Source of the DNA: Variovorax sp. CAN15
GTDB lineage: Bacteria; Pseudomonadota; Gammaproteobacteria; Burkholderiales; Burkholderiaceae_C
Assembly (NCBI RefSeq): GCF_030462475.1
Contig: NZ_JASMRZ010000003.1
Coordinates: 110,886 to 174,885 of the forward strand
Direction of reading: 5' to 3'
DNA: 64,000 nucleotides
The position numbers were made by a program, and so were the translations under genes. Position 1 is the stretch's first letter, and each line of letters starts with the position of its first letter. Below are positions 1 to 7,682 of this stretch, piece after piece. The notes beneath the pieces were generated by a model that did not search any database, was not told the origin of the DNA, and worked only from the letters and a program-made list of their open reading frames with translations.

Positions 1-1
1 G

Positions 2-847
2 GTGGTGGCGGTGATCGGGCTCAACCTGGCGAGCGTGCCGGTCAAGAACATGGCTGCCGGCAACTTCGACGCCTGGATGCAGGCCGTGACCTTCCTCTGC
101 GTGGGCCTGGTGGCTGTGTTCACGCGCGGCATGCTGCAGCGCCTGCTGATCCTGGTGGGGCTGATTCTGGCGACGCTGGTCTACGCGGCGCTGACCAACG
201 GACTGGGCATGGGCAAGCCGGTGGACCTGAGCGGCATCGCCAACGCGGCCTGGTTCGGCCTGCCGACCTTCACCGCGCCGGTGTTCACGGCCAACGCGAT
301 GCTGCTGATCGCACCGGTGGCGATCATCCTGGTGGCGGAGAACCTCGGCCACCTGAAGGCGGTGACGGCCATGACCGGCCGCAACCTCGACCCGTACATG
401 GGCCGCGCCTTCATCGGCGACGGCATCGCCACCGTGGTGAGCGGCGCCGCGGGCGGCACGGGCGTGACCACCTACGCCGAGAACATCGGCGTGATGGCGG
501 CCACGCGCATCTACTCCACCGCAGTGTTCGTTGTGGCTGCCGTCATCGCGCTGGTGCTGGGCTTCAGCCCCAAGTTCGGCGCGCTGATCCAGGCCATTCC
601 GCTGCCGGTGATGGGCGGCGTGAGCATCGTGGTGTTCGGCCTGATCGCCATCGCGGGCGCCAAGATCTGGGTCGACAACAAGGTCGACTTCTCGCAGAAC
701 AGGAACCTGATCGTCGCGGCCATCACGCTGATCGTCGGCACGGGCGACTTCACGCTGAAGTTCGGCGACTTCGCCCTCGGCGGCATCGGCTGCGCGACCT
801 TCGGCGCCATCATTCTTTACGCGCTGCTGGGCCGCTCCAGGAACTGA
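2..847 (+). CDS. NCS2-family nucleobase permease (uracil/xanthine), 5' end missing
   Basis: The frame is open from the window edge, so only the last 281 residues are seen. They are mostly hydrophobic and hold about six to seven membrane segments. The stretch VAENLGHLKAV near residue 110 and the glycine-rich segment GAAGGTGVTTYAENIG near residue 150 are the conserved core of the UraA/RutG branch of nucleobase:cation symporters; the Glu residues in these two segments are the substrate-binding positions known for UraA. The role is import of uracil or a related base across the inner membrane. Substrate cannot be fixed from the fragment. The first structured repeat of the window follows 23 bp after the stop codon. 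Confidence 0.85.
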   Translation: MVAVIGLNLASVPVKNMAAGNFDAWMQAVTFLCVGLVAVFTRGMLQRLLILVGLILATLVYAALTNGLGMGKPVDLSGIANAAWFGLPTFTAPVFTANAMLLIAPVAIILVAENLGHLKAVTAMTGRNLDPYMGRAFIGDGIATVVSGAAGGTGVTTYAENIGVMAATRIYSTAVFVVAAVIALVLGFSPKFGALIQAIPLPVMGGVSIVVFGLIAIAGAKIWVDNKVDFSQNRNLIVAAITLIVGTGDFTLKFGDFALGGIGCATFGAIILYALLGRSRN

Positions 848-870
848 ACTGCGAGCGAGCCCTTGCAGAG

Positions 871-961
871 ATACCGTGGAACCGGCTTTGCCGGGCCACC
901 GGTATCGCCCCCCGCAAGGGGGTTGGCGAAGCGACACGAAGTGCCGCGAAGCCTGGGGGGG
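871..961 (+). repeat. Structured ~95-bp dispersed repeat, copy 1
   Basis: This copy begins ATACCGTGGAACCGGC and ends in GAAGCCTGGGGGG. It contains two obvious hairpins, CCGGC-TTT-GCCGG and CCCCC-GCAA-GGGGG. The same element occurs at 9433-9523 (minus), 36733-36826 (minus) and 39177-39275 (plus). In every case the ATACCG or equivalent end lies 13-26 bp past the stop codon of the gene it follows, in that gene's orientation. Here it follows the permease gene. A role as a 3' UTR or terminator-like element is inference. Confidence 0.8.
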
Positions 962-1078
962 TAGCTTGGTAACCTCATGAAAGAAGTGTTTGCCGGAGGG
1001 CCTGAGGCGGGGGGGCCTTCACCGGCGTTTGGCCCGCGCCCGTTAGACTCCAACGCTTTTCGCACCGACGTTTTCCCA

Positions 1079-1837
1079 ATGGCCGATGTCTCCGCCGCGC
1101 GCACCAAGGCGGTTTTCGAATTCAAGAGCGCCACGCTGCCGCTGATCGCAGTGATCCTCAAGACGTCCGACCTGGACGTGCTGGCCGAGGCACTCGACGC
1201 CCAGCTGGCGGATTCGCCCGACTTCTTCGAGCAGGAGCCGGTGGTGATCGACCTCTCCCTGCTGCAGGAGGCGCAGGACGACGGCGACATCGACTTCGCC
1301 GCCCTGCGCGGCCTGCTGGCGCGCCACCAGACCCAGCCCATCGCTGTGCGCGGCGGCAACGACGCCCAGCACGCCGCCGCGCGCGCGGCCGGCCTTTCGG
1401 TGGCGGCCATGCCCTCGGCTCCCGCCCCCCGCCCTCCGGCCCCGCCGGCCGAGCCCCCCGCTTCGGAAGCCCCCCAGATCGTGCGCGAGGTGCCGGTGCC
1501 GGCCAGCGGCACGCTCCTGATCGACAAGCCGCTGCGCTCGGGCCAGCAGGTGTACGCCCGTGGCGGCGACGTGGTGGTGACGGCCGTGGTGAGTTTCGGC
1601 GCCGAAGTCATCGCCGATGGCAACGTGCACGTGTACGCGCCGCTGCGCGGCAAGGCCATTGCCGGGGCGCGCGGCAACACCGAGGCCCGGATCTTCTCGA
1701 CCTGCATGGAAGCGCAGCTGGTGGCCGTGGCCGGCATCTACCGGACCAACGAGGTGCCGCTGCCCGACACGGTGCTGGGCAAGCCGGCCCAGGTGCGCCT
1801 GGACGGCAAGAAAATCTCGATCGATCCCATTCCCTGA
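1079..1837 (+). CDS. minC: Septum site-determining protein MinC
   Basis: MinC is the FtsZ polymerisation inhibitor that MinD recruits to the membrane away from midcell. The 252-residue product has the two-domain plan of the family: an N-terminal inhibitory domain (residues 1 to about 105, starting MADVSAARTKAVFEF), a Pro/Ala-rich linker (about 108-140, with runs such as PAPRPPAPPAEPPA), and the C-terminal beta-helix domain that binds MinD, with the typical VYAPLRGKAIAGA and C-terminal ISIDPIP-like ending. Start 1079 is chosen because upstream codons encode no family sequence and the preceding region holds a dispersed repeat. minD and minE follow directly, giving the standard minCDE order. Confidence 0.96.
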   Translation: MADVSAARTKAVFEFKSATLPLIAVILKTSDLDVLAEALDAQLADSPDFFEQEPVVIDLSLLQEAQDDGDIDFAALRGLLARHQTQPIAVRGGNDAQHAAARAAGLSVAAMPSAPAPRPPAPPAEPPASEAPQIVREVPVPASGTLLIDKPLRSGQQVYARGGDVVVTAVVSFGAEVIADGNVHVYAPLRGKAIAGARGNTEARIFSTCMEAQLVAVAGIYRTNEVPLPDTVLGKPAQVRLDGKKISIDPIP

Positions 1838-1909
1838 CCGGACGAACCCGATCACGGAATGCGGCGACCCCGACAAGCAACAACTGAATCGAAACAAGAA
1901 GGAATGGCC

Positions 1910-2725
1910 ATGGCCAAAATTGTGGTGGTGACTTCGGGCAAGGGCGGCGTCGGCAAGACGACGACGAGCGCCAGCTTCGCGTCGGGCCTCGCGCTCGCGG
2001 GCAAGAAGACGGCTGTGATCGACTTCGACGTGGGCCTGCGCAACCTCGACCTGATCATGGGCTGCGAACGCCGCGTGGTGTACGACCTGATCAACGTCAT
2101 CCAGGGCGAGGCCAACCTGAGCCAGGCGCTCATCAAGGACAAGCAGTGCGACAACCTGTTCGTGCTGGCAGCCTCGCAGACGCGCGACAAGGAAGCGCTC
2201 ACGCAGGAGGGCGTGGAGAAGGTGCTCGCCGATCTCGCCGCGATGGACTTCGAATACATCGTCTGCGACTCGCCCGCGGGCATCGAGACCGGCGCCATGA
2301 TGGCCATGCACTTCGCCGACGAGGCGCTGGTGGTGACCAACCCCGAGGTGTCCTCGGTGCGCGACTCGGACCGCATCCTGGGCATGCTCAGCAGCAAGAC
2401 CAAGCGCGCCAAGGAAGGCGGCGAGCCCATCAAGGAGCACCTGCTCATCACCCGCTACAACCCCAACCGGGTGGCGGGCGGCCAGATGCTGTCGCTGGAG
2501 GACATCCAGGACATCCTGCGCATCAAGCTGATCGGCGTGATCCCCGAGTCGGAAAGCGTGCTGCACGCCTCCAACCAGGGCGTGCCGGCGATCCACGACA
2601 AGGAAACCGACGTGGCGCAGGCCTACACCGACGTGGTGGCGCGCTTTCTCGGCGAGGAACGGCCGATGCGCTTCGTCGAGGCGGAGAAGCCGGGCTTCTT
2701 CAAGCGAATCTTCGGGAGCAAGTAG
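1910..2725 (+). CDS. minD: Septum site-determining ATPase MinD
   Basis: MinD is the membrane-cycling ATPase that carries MinC and oscillates with MinE. The product is 271 residues. The deviant Walker A motif GKGGVGKTTT lies at residues 10-19 and the switch sequence DFDVGLRNLDL near residue 40. The extreme C terminus GFFKRIFGSK is the amphipathic membrane-targeting helix. The ATG at 1910 gives the canonical N terminus MAKIVVVTSGKGGVG; an in-frame ATG six bases upstream (1904) is possible, and an AAGGA sequence lies close to both. The gene follows minC by 72 bp and is separated from minE by only 3 bp. Confidence 0.97.
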   Translation: MAKIVVVTSGKGGVGKTTTSASFASGLALAGKKTAVIDFDVGLRNLDLIMGCERRVVYDLINVIQGEANLSQALIKDKQCDNLFVLAASQTRDKEALTQEGVEKVLADLAAMDFEYIVCDSPAGIETGAMMAMHFADEALVVTNPEVSSVRDSDRILGMLSSKTKRAKEGGEPIKEHLLITRYNPNRVAGGQMLSLEDIQDILRIKLIGVIPESESVLHASNQGVPAIHDKETDVAQAYTDVVARFLGEERPMRFVEAEKPGFFKRIFGSK

Positions 2726-2728
2726 CCC

Positions 2729-3007
2729 ATGTCCTTCCTCTCGTTCCTGCTGGGCGAAAAGAAGAAGACTGCCAGCGTCGCGAAGGAGCGGCTGCAGATC
2801 ATCCTCGCCCACGAGCGCTCGAGCCTCAGCGGCAAGAAGCGGCCCGACTACCTGCCCGAACTCCAGCGCGAGCTGGTGGCGGTGATTTCCAAGTACGTGT
2901 CCATCAACGCGGACGACATCAAGGTCAACCTGGAGACGCAGGACAACCTCGAAGTGCTCGACATCAAGATCGAGCTGCCGGATCCGGCCCCGACGCCCGC
3001 GCGTTGA
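2729..3007 (+). CDS. minE: Cell division topological specificity factor MinE
   Basis: MinE stimulates the MinD ATPase and drives pole-to-pole oscillation. The 92-residue product is of normal length. The N terminus [15 protein letters not shown] is the membrane-targeting segment, followed by the MinD-contact helix with [12 protein letters not shown], and the C-terminal dimer domain ([16 protein letters not shown], ending in a short Pro-rich tail). It lies 3 bp after minD, so the two are almost certainly co-translated. A minus-strand gene converges 20 bp downstream. Confidence 0.97.
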   Translation: MSFLSFLLGEKKKTASVAKERLQIILAHERSSLSGKKRPDYLPELQRELVAVISKYVSINADDIKVNLETQDNLEVLDIKIELPDPAPTPAR

Positions 3008-3027
3008 GCGCAATACCGGGCATGCGC

Positions 3028-3945
3028 TCAGCGCCGTGCCAGGAAGCGCGCCACCTGCCGCAACACCTCGGCTTCCTTGAGGATGCGGCGGTGGCCCCAG
3101 CCCTGCGTTGCGACGAGTTGCGCGTCAGGGATGGCATCTCGATACGCCTGCGCGTCGGCGAAACGGTTCACGCGGTCCTCGCGGTCATGCACGATCAGCG
3201 TGGGCTGCGCGATGCGCGGGCCCACCGCCGCCGGTTCGAGTTGAGGCATCAGCACCCCCTCGCGTGATTCGAAGAGCCGCTGCATCGCGAGACGCGTGGC
3301 CTCGCTGAGCCCGAAGGTGTGAGCGAAGTAGCGCGTGTATTCGCGCGGAGAAGCCGGCGGCGCGAGCAGCACGACGCGCTCGGCCGGCAGCCCGCGAGCC
3401 GCCGCCAGCGCCAGCGCGTTGGCGCCCAGCGAATGCGCGACGGCAGCGCGCAGCACATGCCCATCGGCCTCGAACCTGGCCGCGGCATAGCTGATGGCAC
3501 GCGCGAACTGCGGCGAGTTGCTCGTCGTGCCGCTACTGCGGCCGTGGGCCGGTAGTTCGAGCAGCACGGGCCTCAGCCCCTGTGCGGCCAGAGCCTGCGC
3601 GAGCGGCAGCATCTGGCCCGCGTGCCCGCCCCAGCCATGTACCAAGAGCACCACCGGCGCAGACTCGGCACCCGAATCCTGCGCCGCAAGGTGGTAAATG
3701 CCCACGCTCGCGTTCTCGAAGGCCCAGCTTTCACGTCGCCACTCGGCACCGGGCCCCTGGCCGCGATAGAGCCACTTGGGCGGCAGCGGGGTACCGAACA
3801 CGCGATAGGCGGCGCGCACGGCCAGCGCGGGCCAGAAACGCTGCGAGGCGGTGAGGCCGAAGCGCAGCGCACGCATCGTGCGACTGGGCCGGTAGTAGTT
3901 CGACTGCGCCGCGTGGCCGGCGGCCGAAGGGGGAGTGCTCGTCAT
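3028..3945 (-). CDS. Alpha/beta hydrolase
   Basis: A 305-residue serine hydrolase. The oxyanion strand VVLLVHGWGGHAGQM (about residues 96-110) and the nucleophile elbow AVAHSLGANAL (about 170-180) are clear. The acid and the final GWGHRRIL histidine near the C terminus complete a plausible catalytic triad. There is no signal peptide, so it is likely cytoplasmic. The start at 3945 has the ribosome site AAGGAAC. It is the last gene of a minus-strand set made of a TetR regulator, a 37-residue membrane peptide and this hydrolase, so it is probably the regulated enzyme. The substrate is unknown. Confidence 0.85.
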   Translation of the reverse strand: MTSTPPSAAGHAAQSNYYRPSRTMRALRFGLTASQRFWPALAVRAAYRVFGTPLPPKWLYRGQGPGAEWRRESWAFENASVGIYHLAAQDSGAESAPVVLLVHGWGGHAGQMLPLAQALAAQGLRPVLLELPAHGRSSGTTSNSPQFARAISYAAARFEADGHVLRAAVAHSLGANALALAAARGLPAERVVLLAPPASPREYTRYFAHTFGLSEATRLAMQRLFESREGVLMPQLEPAAVGPRIAQPTLIVHDREDRVNRFADAQAYRDAIPDAQLVATQGWGHRRILKEAEVLRQVARFLARR

Positions 3946-3967
3946 GGATCGGCGTTCCTTGCGGGCT

Positions 3968-4081
3968 TCAGTACCAGACCCAGTCGCGGTTGCTGCGGGG
4001 CAGGCTGCGCAGGGTGTCGCGAAGTTCCCTGACGCCGAGGATGGCCGCGTAGGCGACAAGAAACAGGGCAATGATCAGCAT
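3968..4081 (-). CDS. Small single-pass membrane peptide (37 aa) in a TetR operon
   Basis: A short frame that default gene callers often miss. It reads MLIIALFLVAYAAILGV (one hydrophobic helix, residues 1-17), then a charged cytoplasmic-type tail RELRDTLRSLPRSN and the end RDWVWY. A good ribosome site, AGGAG, precedes the ATG by 7 bases. It sits 22 bp before the hydrolase start and 88 bp after the TetR stop, on the same strand. A candidate operator lies immediately upstream. Small proteins with one helix and a 'LPRSN' tail occur in Proteobacteria, but I do not know a function. Coding status rests on the start signal, context and composition. Confidence 0.6.
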   Translation of the reverse strand: MLIIALFLVAYAAILGVRELRDTLRSLPRSNRDWVWY

Positions 4082-4099
4082 GGGTGCTTCTCCTATTTA

Positions 4100-4115
4100 T
4101 CGCACGCATGTGCGA
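4100..4115. promoter_or_regulatory. Candidate TetR operator A (upstream of membrane peptide and hydrolase)
   Basis: The sequence TCGCAC-GCAT-GTGCGA is a perfect six-base inverted repeat around a 4-base centre, followed by AATTT. The same pattern, TAGCAC-AGTC-GTGCGAAATT, lies upstream of the tetR start at 4784-4799. Two matching sites flanking the regulator gene and its presumed targets suggest autoregulation plus control of the peptide-hydrolase pair. Confidence 0.55.
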
Positions 4116-4169
4116 AATTTTGGCAAGTGGCAATGCGAAAAAATCCGTCTGCCTCGTGAAAGAGCTCGC

Positions 4170-4772
4170 TCAGGCGAGATAGCTTGAAAGAAGCCGCTGC
4201 CAGGTCTGCGTGGCGCGATCGGCGGCCTGCGGGTCGCGCAGGAAGCGTGCATCGTGCAGCTGGGTCATGGTCAAGCCATTGATCTCGCTCACGAGTTGGG
4301 CGGGATCGGTGTCGGCCTTCAGCTCGCCGGTTTCGATGGCCTGCAGCACGGTGCGGCGCAGCGCGGCACGCCAGCGCGTGATTTCTCCGAGCAGCATCTC
4401 GCGCAGTTCGCCTTCCCGGTCGTCGAACTCGAAGGCGCCGGCGGTATAGAGGCAGCCGGTGTACATCTCGACGTCGCGCATGCGGGCGATCCAGCGTGCC
4501 ACGATCTCATTGAGCCGGGGCAGCCCCTTGGGCTTCTGCATGGCGGGCACGAAAACTTCGGCCAGGAAGCCCCGGCCGTATTCCTCTATGACGGCCTTCT
4601 GCAGCGCCTCGCGCGAACCCACGCGCGAGAACACGCCGCTCTTGGACAGGCCCAGCTTGCTGGCCACGGCCTGCAGCGTGATCGCTTCCAGGCCCTCGGC
4701 GAGCGCGAGGTTCATTGCCGCGCCGACGATGGCGGCGCGGGTGAGTTCGCTTTTCTGGGTCTTGGCGTCCAT
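4170..4772 (-). CDS. TetR/AcrR-family transcriptional repressor
   Basis: A 200-residue regulator. The N-terminal helix-turn-helix is clear in ITLQAVASKLGLSKSGVFSRVGSREAL (about residues 31-57), typical of TetR proteins. The C-terminal part is a helical ligand-binding domain with MYTGCLYTAGAFEFDD near residue 103, similar to the TetR_C branch found with hydrolase or dehydrogenase genes. The gene is first in a minus-strand group with a 37-residue membrane peptide and an alpha/beta hydrolase. A palindrome 12 bp upstream of its start matches one in front of the peptide gene, so autoregulation is likely. The inducer is unknown. Confidence 0.88.
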   Translation of the reverse strand: MDAKTQKSELTRAAIVGAAMNLALAEGLEAITLQAVASKLGLSKSGVFSRVGSREALQKAVIEEYGRGFLAEVFVPAMQKPKGLPRLNEIVARWIARMRDVEMYTGCLYTAGAFEFDDREGELREMLLGEITRWRAALRRTVLQAIETGELKADTDPAQLVSEINGLTMTQLHDARFLRDPQAADRATQTWQRLLSSYLA

Positions 4773-4783
4773 GCGACGGACTT

Positions 4784-4799
4784 TAGCACAGTCGTGCGA
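4784..4799. promoter_or_regulatory. Candidate TetR operator B (upstream of tetR)
   Basis: TAGCAC-AGTC-GTGCGA, with the inner arms GCAC/GTGC perfectly inverted and the trailing AATT shared with site 4100-4115. It lies 12 bp upstream of the tetR start codon, where bound repressor would block transcription. Confidence 0.55.
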
Positions 4800-4952
4800 A
4801 ATTACAAGAATAAGGTACTGCGCCCTCGCCGGAGCGGCTCAAAGATGTTTTGCTCATGTGAAACCAACAAACGCATCGTTCCCCGAACAAGCACTCCTGC
4901 CGAGAATCGCCGGTCGGCCCCACCCGGGGCTTCGATGACTCCTCCGCGCCAG

Positions 4953-5897
4953 ATGAACTTCCAACAACTGCGCTCGGTACGCGAGGCCGTTCGTTGCGGC
5001 TTCAACCTGACCGAGGTCGCCCATACCCTTCACACCTCCCAGCCCGGCGTGAGCCGGCAGATCCGCGAGCTCGAGGAAGAGCTCGGCATCGAACTCTTCG
5101 TGCGCGCGGGCAAGCGGCTCACCGGGCTCACCGAGCCCGGCGGGCATGTCCTGCCGATCATCGAGCGCATGCTGATGGAGAGCAGCAACCTCAAGCACGC
5201 AGGCCAGGAGTTCGTCGCGCAGCAAAGCGGTCTGCTCTCGGTGGCGGCCACGCACTCACAGGCGCGCTATGCGATGCCGGTGGCGGTGCAGGAATTCCGC
5301 GCACAGTTTCCGAACGTGAAACTGCACCTGCACCAGGGCTCGCCCAAGCAGATCGCGCAGATGCTGCTCGACGGCGAAGCCGACGTGGGCATCGCCACCG
5401 AGGCGCTGGGCGACTATCCGCAGCTGGTCGCCCTGCCCTGCTACCGCTGGACGCACTCGGTGATCGTGCCGCCGGGGCACCCGCTGCTCGACGCGCCGCT
5501 CACGCTGGAGGCGCTCACGCGCTACCCGCTCATCACTTACGACACCGGCTTCACCGGCCGCTCGCGCATCGACGAGGCCTTCGAGCAGCGCGGGCTGCGG
5601 CCCAACATCGTGCTGGCCGCGATGGATGCCGACGTGATCAAGACCTACGTGCAGCTGGGCCTGGGCGTGGGCATCGTGGCCGGCGTGGCCTACGAGGCCG
5701 AGCGCGACACGCAGCTTCGTGCGCTCGATGCGGGAAGGCTCTTCGGCATCAACCTCACGAAGCTGGCCGTGAGGCGCGGCACCTACTTGCGCAAATACGT
5801 CTACGCCTTCATCGAATCTTTCGCACCCACGTTGACGCGCGCCGTCGTCGAAGGAGCTCTGGGAGACGAAGAAAAGGCCTCCCACTACGAAATCTAG
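4953..5897 (+). CDS. cysB: CysB-type LysR-family transcriptional regulator
   Basis: CysB/Cbl proteins activate sulfate assimilation genes and sense N-acetylserine or sulfur status. The 314-residue product starts MNFQQLRSVREAVRCGFNLT, the form typical of the CysB branch rather than general LysR proteins. The winged helix-turn-helix is at about residues 18-40 (LTEVAHTLHTSQPGVSRQI), followed by a linker helix and two effector subdomains. The segment CYRWTHSVIVPPGHPLL and DTGFTGRSRIDEAF are characteristic of this branch. Start 4953 fits the family N terminus; an in-frame ATG at 4935 would add six residues. No sulfate genes are next to it, so its targets are elsewhere. Confidence 0.9.
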   Translation: MNFQQLRSVREAVRCGFNLTEVAHTLHTSQPGVSRQIRELEEELGIELFVRAGKRLTGLTEPGGHVLPIIERMLMESSNLKHAGQEFVAQQSGLLSVAATHSQARYAMPVAVQEFRAQFPNVKLHLHQGSPKQIAQMLLDGEADVGIATEALGDYPQLVALPCYRWTHSVIVPPGHPLLDAPLTLEALTRYPLITYDTGFTGRSRIDEAFEQRGLRPNIVLAAMDADVIKTYVQLGLGVGIVAGVAYEAERDTQLRALDAGRLFGINLTKLAVRRGTYLRKYVYAFIESFAPTLTRAVVEGALGDEEKASHYEI

Positions 5898-6024
5898 GCT
5901 TTGTCCAGAAGCTGTGGGCAGGTGTGTACTGCGGACGACAGAATGGTTAAAAAAGAAGAATGCAGCTTCACACAGGCGGCGTACATTCGGGTTAATTCCC
6001 TGGCTTCCTGGAAATGGATCAGCA

Positions 6025-6288
6025 ATGGCATCGTCGACCTCGCAGCAGCAACAGCAAACAAGGGCCTCCCAGAAGGCGGCCGATGCAGCGGAGCGCAGGG
6101 AACGGCTGAGACGGACATTGCCCGCCACGGTCGAATTGCTGCAGAGCCGCCAGGCCGACCGCATCGACGACGCCGACATCGACGCGTATGTGAGCCTCAA
6201 CTGGCTCGAGTGGCATGGCGGCGGTCTTCGCCTGACCATCACGGGGCGCAACATCTGCGCCCAGTCGGTACCCACGGCGCTGGTCTGA
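6025..6288 (+). CDS. Conserved hypothetical protein, 87 aa
   Basis: Not recognised. The product has a low-complexity N terminus with a run of five Gln (SQQQQQ, about residues 6-11), a basic helix rich in Ala/Arg (KAADAAERRERLRRTLP), and a globular C-terminal part with DDADIDAYVSLNWLEWHGGGLRLTITG. The pattern RIDDADIDAYVSLNWLEW looks conserved rather than random and the third-codon GC content matches neighbours. A stem-loop terminator follows 44 bp downstream. The start at 6025 is the last in-frame ATG before the conserved part; the ribosome site is weak. Confidence 0.6.
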   Translation: MASSTSQQQQQTRASQKAADAAERRERLRRTLPATVELLQSRQADRIDDADIDAYVSLNWLEWHGGGLRLTITGRNICAQSVPTALV

Positions 6289-6331
6289 AGACCGGCTCCG
6301 GCGTTCGCTCCTCTTTCAATCCCTCAAAAGA

Positions 6332-6361
6332 AAAACCGCCACGGTTGCCCGTGGCGGTTTT
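6332..6361. terminator. Bidirectional intrinsic terminator
   Basis: A 13-bp perfect stem (AAAACCGCCACGG / CCGTGGCGGTTTT) with a 4-base loop. Runs of A and T on either side allow it to work for both converging genes, the 87-aa gene on plus and the RcnB-like gene on minus. Confidence 0.9.
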
Positions 6362-6390
6362 GTGTTGCCCGGTCGGCTTGCGGTACGCGC

Positions 6391-6819
6391 TTACTGGCCG
6401 GCGATGATGTTCGCGATCACACCGGTGGCAATGGCCGCGAGGACGAAGTCGCCGCCCACGCCCACCCACTGATAGCCACGGGGCGGCTGCTGGAGCCTGT
6501 AGGCGCGCCAGTCCTGCACCACGTAGTTGCGGCCACGGTACTCCTGCGGCACGCGGCCACCGCGGCGCCATTCCGTATGCGGCTGCGGGAAGCCACGGCG
6601 GTCGAACTGGCGGCCATCGCGGAAGTCCTGGTTGCCGCGGTAGTGGTCGCCATGCGGGCCACGGCGATCGAAATTGCGGTCGCGGTGCTCGTAGCGGCCA
6701 TCGCCGGGGCGGCCGTTGTTGTTGTCGAAGCGGCGATCCTGCGCAAAGGCACTCCCTGCGGCCATGCACATCGCGAGTGCCGCGGCGCCCACGGCCATGA
6801 TCTTCGAGTTGGTTTTCAT
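6391..6819 (-). CDS. RcnB-family periplasmic protein
   Basis: A 142-residue exported protein. A signal peptide with cleavage after AGSAFA (about residue 26) is clear. A low-complexity mature N terminus rich in Arg, Asp, Asn and Gly (about 28-75) leads to the C-terminal RcnB-type domain with the features [15 protein letters not shown], a [11 protein letters not shown] segment and a hydrophobic end [14 protein letters not shown]. RcnB proteins in enterobacteria modulate nickel/cobalt homeostasis in the periplasm; in Burkholderiales these proteins are numerous and their roles are mostly untested, so no metal function is claimed. The start at 6819 has AAGGAG six bases upstream. Confidence 0.8.
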   Translation of the reverse strand: MKTNSKIMAVGAAALAMCMAAGSAFAQDRRFDNNNGRPGDGRYEHRDRNFDRRGPHGDHYRGNQDFRDGRQFDRRGFPQPHTEWRRGGRVPQEYRGRNYVVQDWRAYRLQQPPRGYQWVGVGGDFVLAAIATGVIANIIAGQ

Positions 6820-6946
6820 CCGGAACTCCTTCATGCGTTGATGACGAGTCCATTGTGTGCCGCGCATGTGTCCGATTCGGCCGCTTCAGGTCGCGGTCAG
6901 GTGAAATCAGGTAAGCACCGGTATCCGCGCGGCGCCTTGTCCTGCA

Positions 6947-7540
6947 TCAGGCCGGCACGTAGCGGTTGACCACCATCCCGCTCTCGTAGGCCGTCGAGCG
7001 CAGCAGCCGCAGCTTGTGGCCGTTGCGCTGGTCGTGGAACACCGAGCGCCCCGCGCCCACGGCCGTCGGGTTCACGAAGAACTGGAACTCGTCGACCAGC
7101 CCCGCCGTAACCAGCGCCGACGCGAAACCCACGCCGCCAATCGTGATGATGTCCTTGCCAGGCTCGCGCTTGAGCGCATTCACCTCTTCGGCCATGTCGC
7201 CGCGCGCGATGACGGTGCGCTCCCATCGCGAGGAAGCAAGCTTGTCGGTGAGCACGACCTTGCGCGCATCGACGATCTTCCGCGCGAAGGCGTAGTGCGG
7301 GTTCGCGGGAAAGTTCTTCGCAGCACGGCCCCAATGATCGAGGTAGCCCTCTTCCACGATGAGCCGGCTCAGCAGGATGGTGTCGATGCCTTCGAAGACT
7401 GCGTTGAAGTCGCGCTTCAAATCTTCGTCCCAGCCCCAACGATCGCCCCAGCCCCAGAGCTGCCAGTCGAGGCTGCCATCGGCCGCCGACACGTAGCCAT
7501 CGACCGACATCTGCATTTGCAGGATGAGCTTTCTGGTCAT
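6947..7540 (-). CDS. Dihydrofolate reductase-like (RibD C-terminal domain) reductase
   Basis: A 197-residue protein of the RibD_C/DHFR fold, not the housekeeping folA enzyme. Typical features are MTRKLILQMQMSVDGYVSA at the N terminus, VLTDKLASSRWERTV mid-protein, the NADPH-binding loop IITIGGVGFASALVTAGLVDE (about residues 133-153), and NPTAVGAGRSVF. Substrates of such proteins are mostly unknown. The gene is divergent from an HxlR-type regulator with a symmetric control region between them, a common pairing in which the regulator responds to an electrophile or metabolite. AGAGGA lies six bases before the ATG at 7540; an ATG at 7546 is also possible. Confidence 0.85.
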   Translation of the reverse strand: MTRKLILQMQMSVDGYVSAADGSLDWQLWGWGDRWGWDEDLKRDFNAVFEGIDTILLSRLIVEEGYLDHWGRAAKNFPANPHYAFARKIVDARKVVLTDKLASSRWERTVIARGDMAEEVNALKREPGKDIITIGGVGFASALVTAGLVDEFQFFVNPTAVGAGRSVFHDQRNGHKLRLLRSTAYESGMVVNRYVPA

Positions 7541-7600
7541 GCGCATTCCTCTCGAATCGTTGCCGGCAAGCTGCAGCAGCAGCCGGCAAGAGTTGAAGAA

Positions 7601-7658
7601 CTGCTTGCTAAATGCAATCGGTTGCAGTGTTGATCAACCGATATCAAAATGCAAGCAG
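7601..7658. promoter_or_regulatory. Nested concentric inverted repeats between reductase and HxlR gene
   Basis: Outer arms CTGCTTGC (7601-7608) and GCAAGCAG (7651-7658) and inner arms ATCGGTTG (7617-7624) and CAACCGAT (7635-7642) share exactly the same dyad centre, 7629.5. Of 29 position pairs, 18 are complementary. The site sits in the divergent promoter region and is a strong candidate operator for the HxlR regulator. Confidence 0.55.
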
Positions 7659-7682
7659 TTTTTGAAAAAGATCGGAAAGACC

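Noticed and set aside
1043..3013. A very long minus-strand open frame opposite minC and minD
   Set aside because: It is an antisense shadow of high-GC genes: it reads His/Arg/Leu-rich sequence without any family features, whereas minCDE on plus are certain. Many such frames occur through the window (for example opposite the AtuA gene and the exosortase operon) and are left out.
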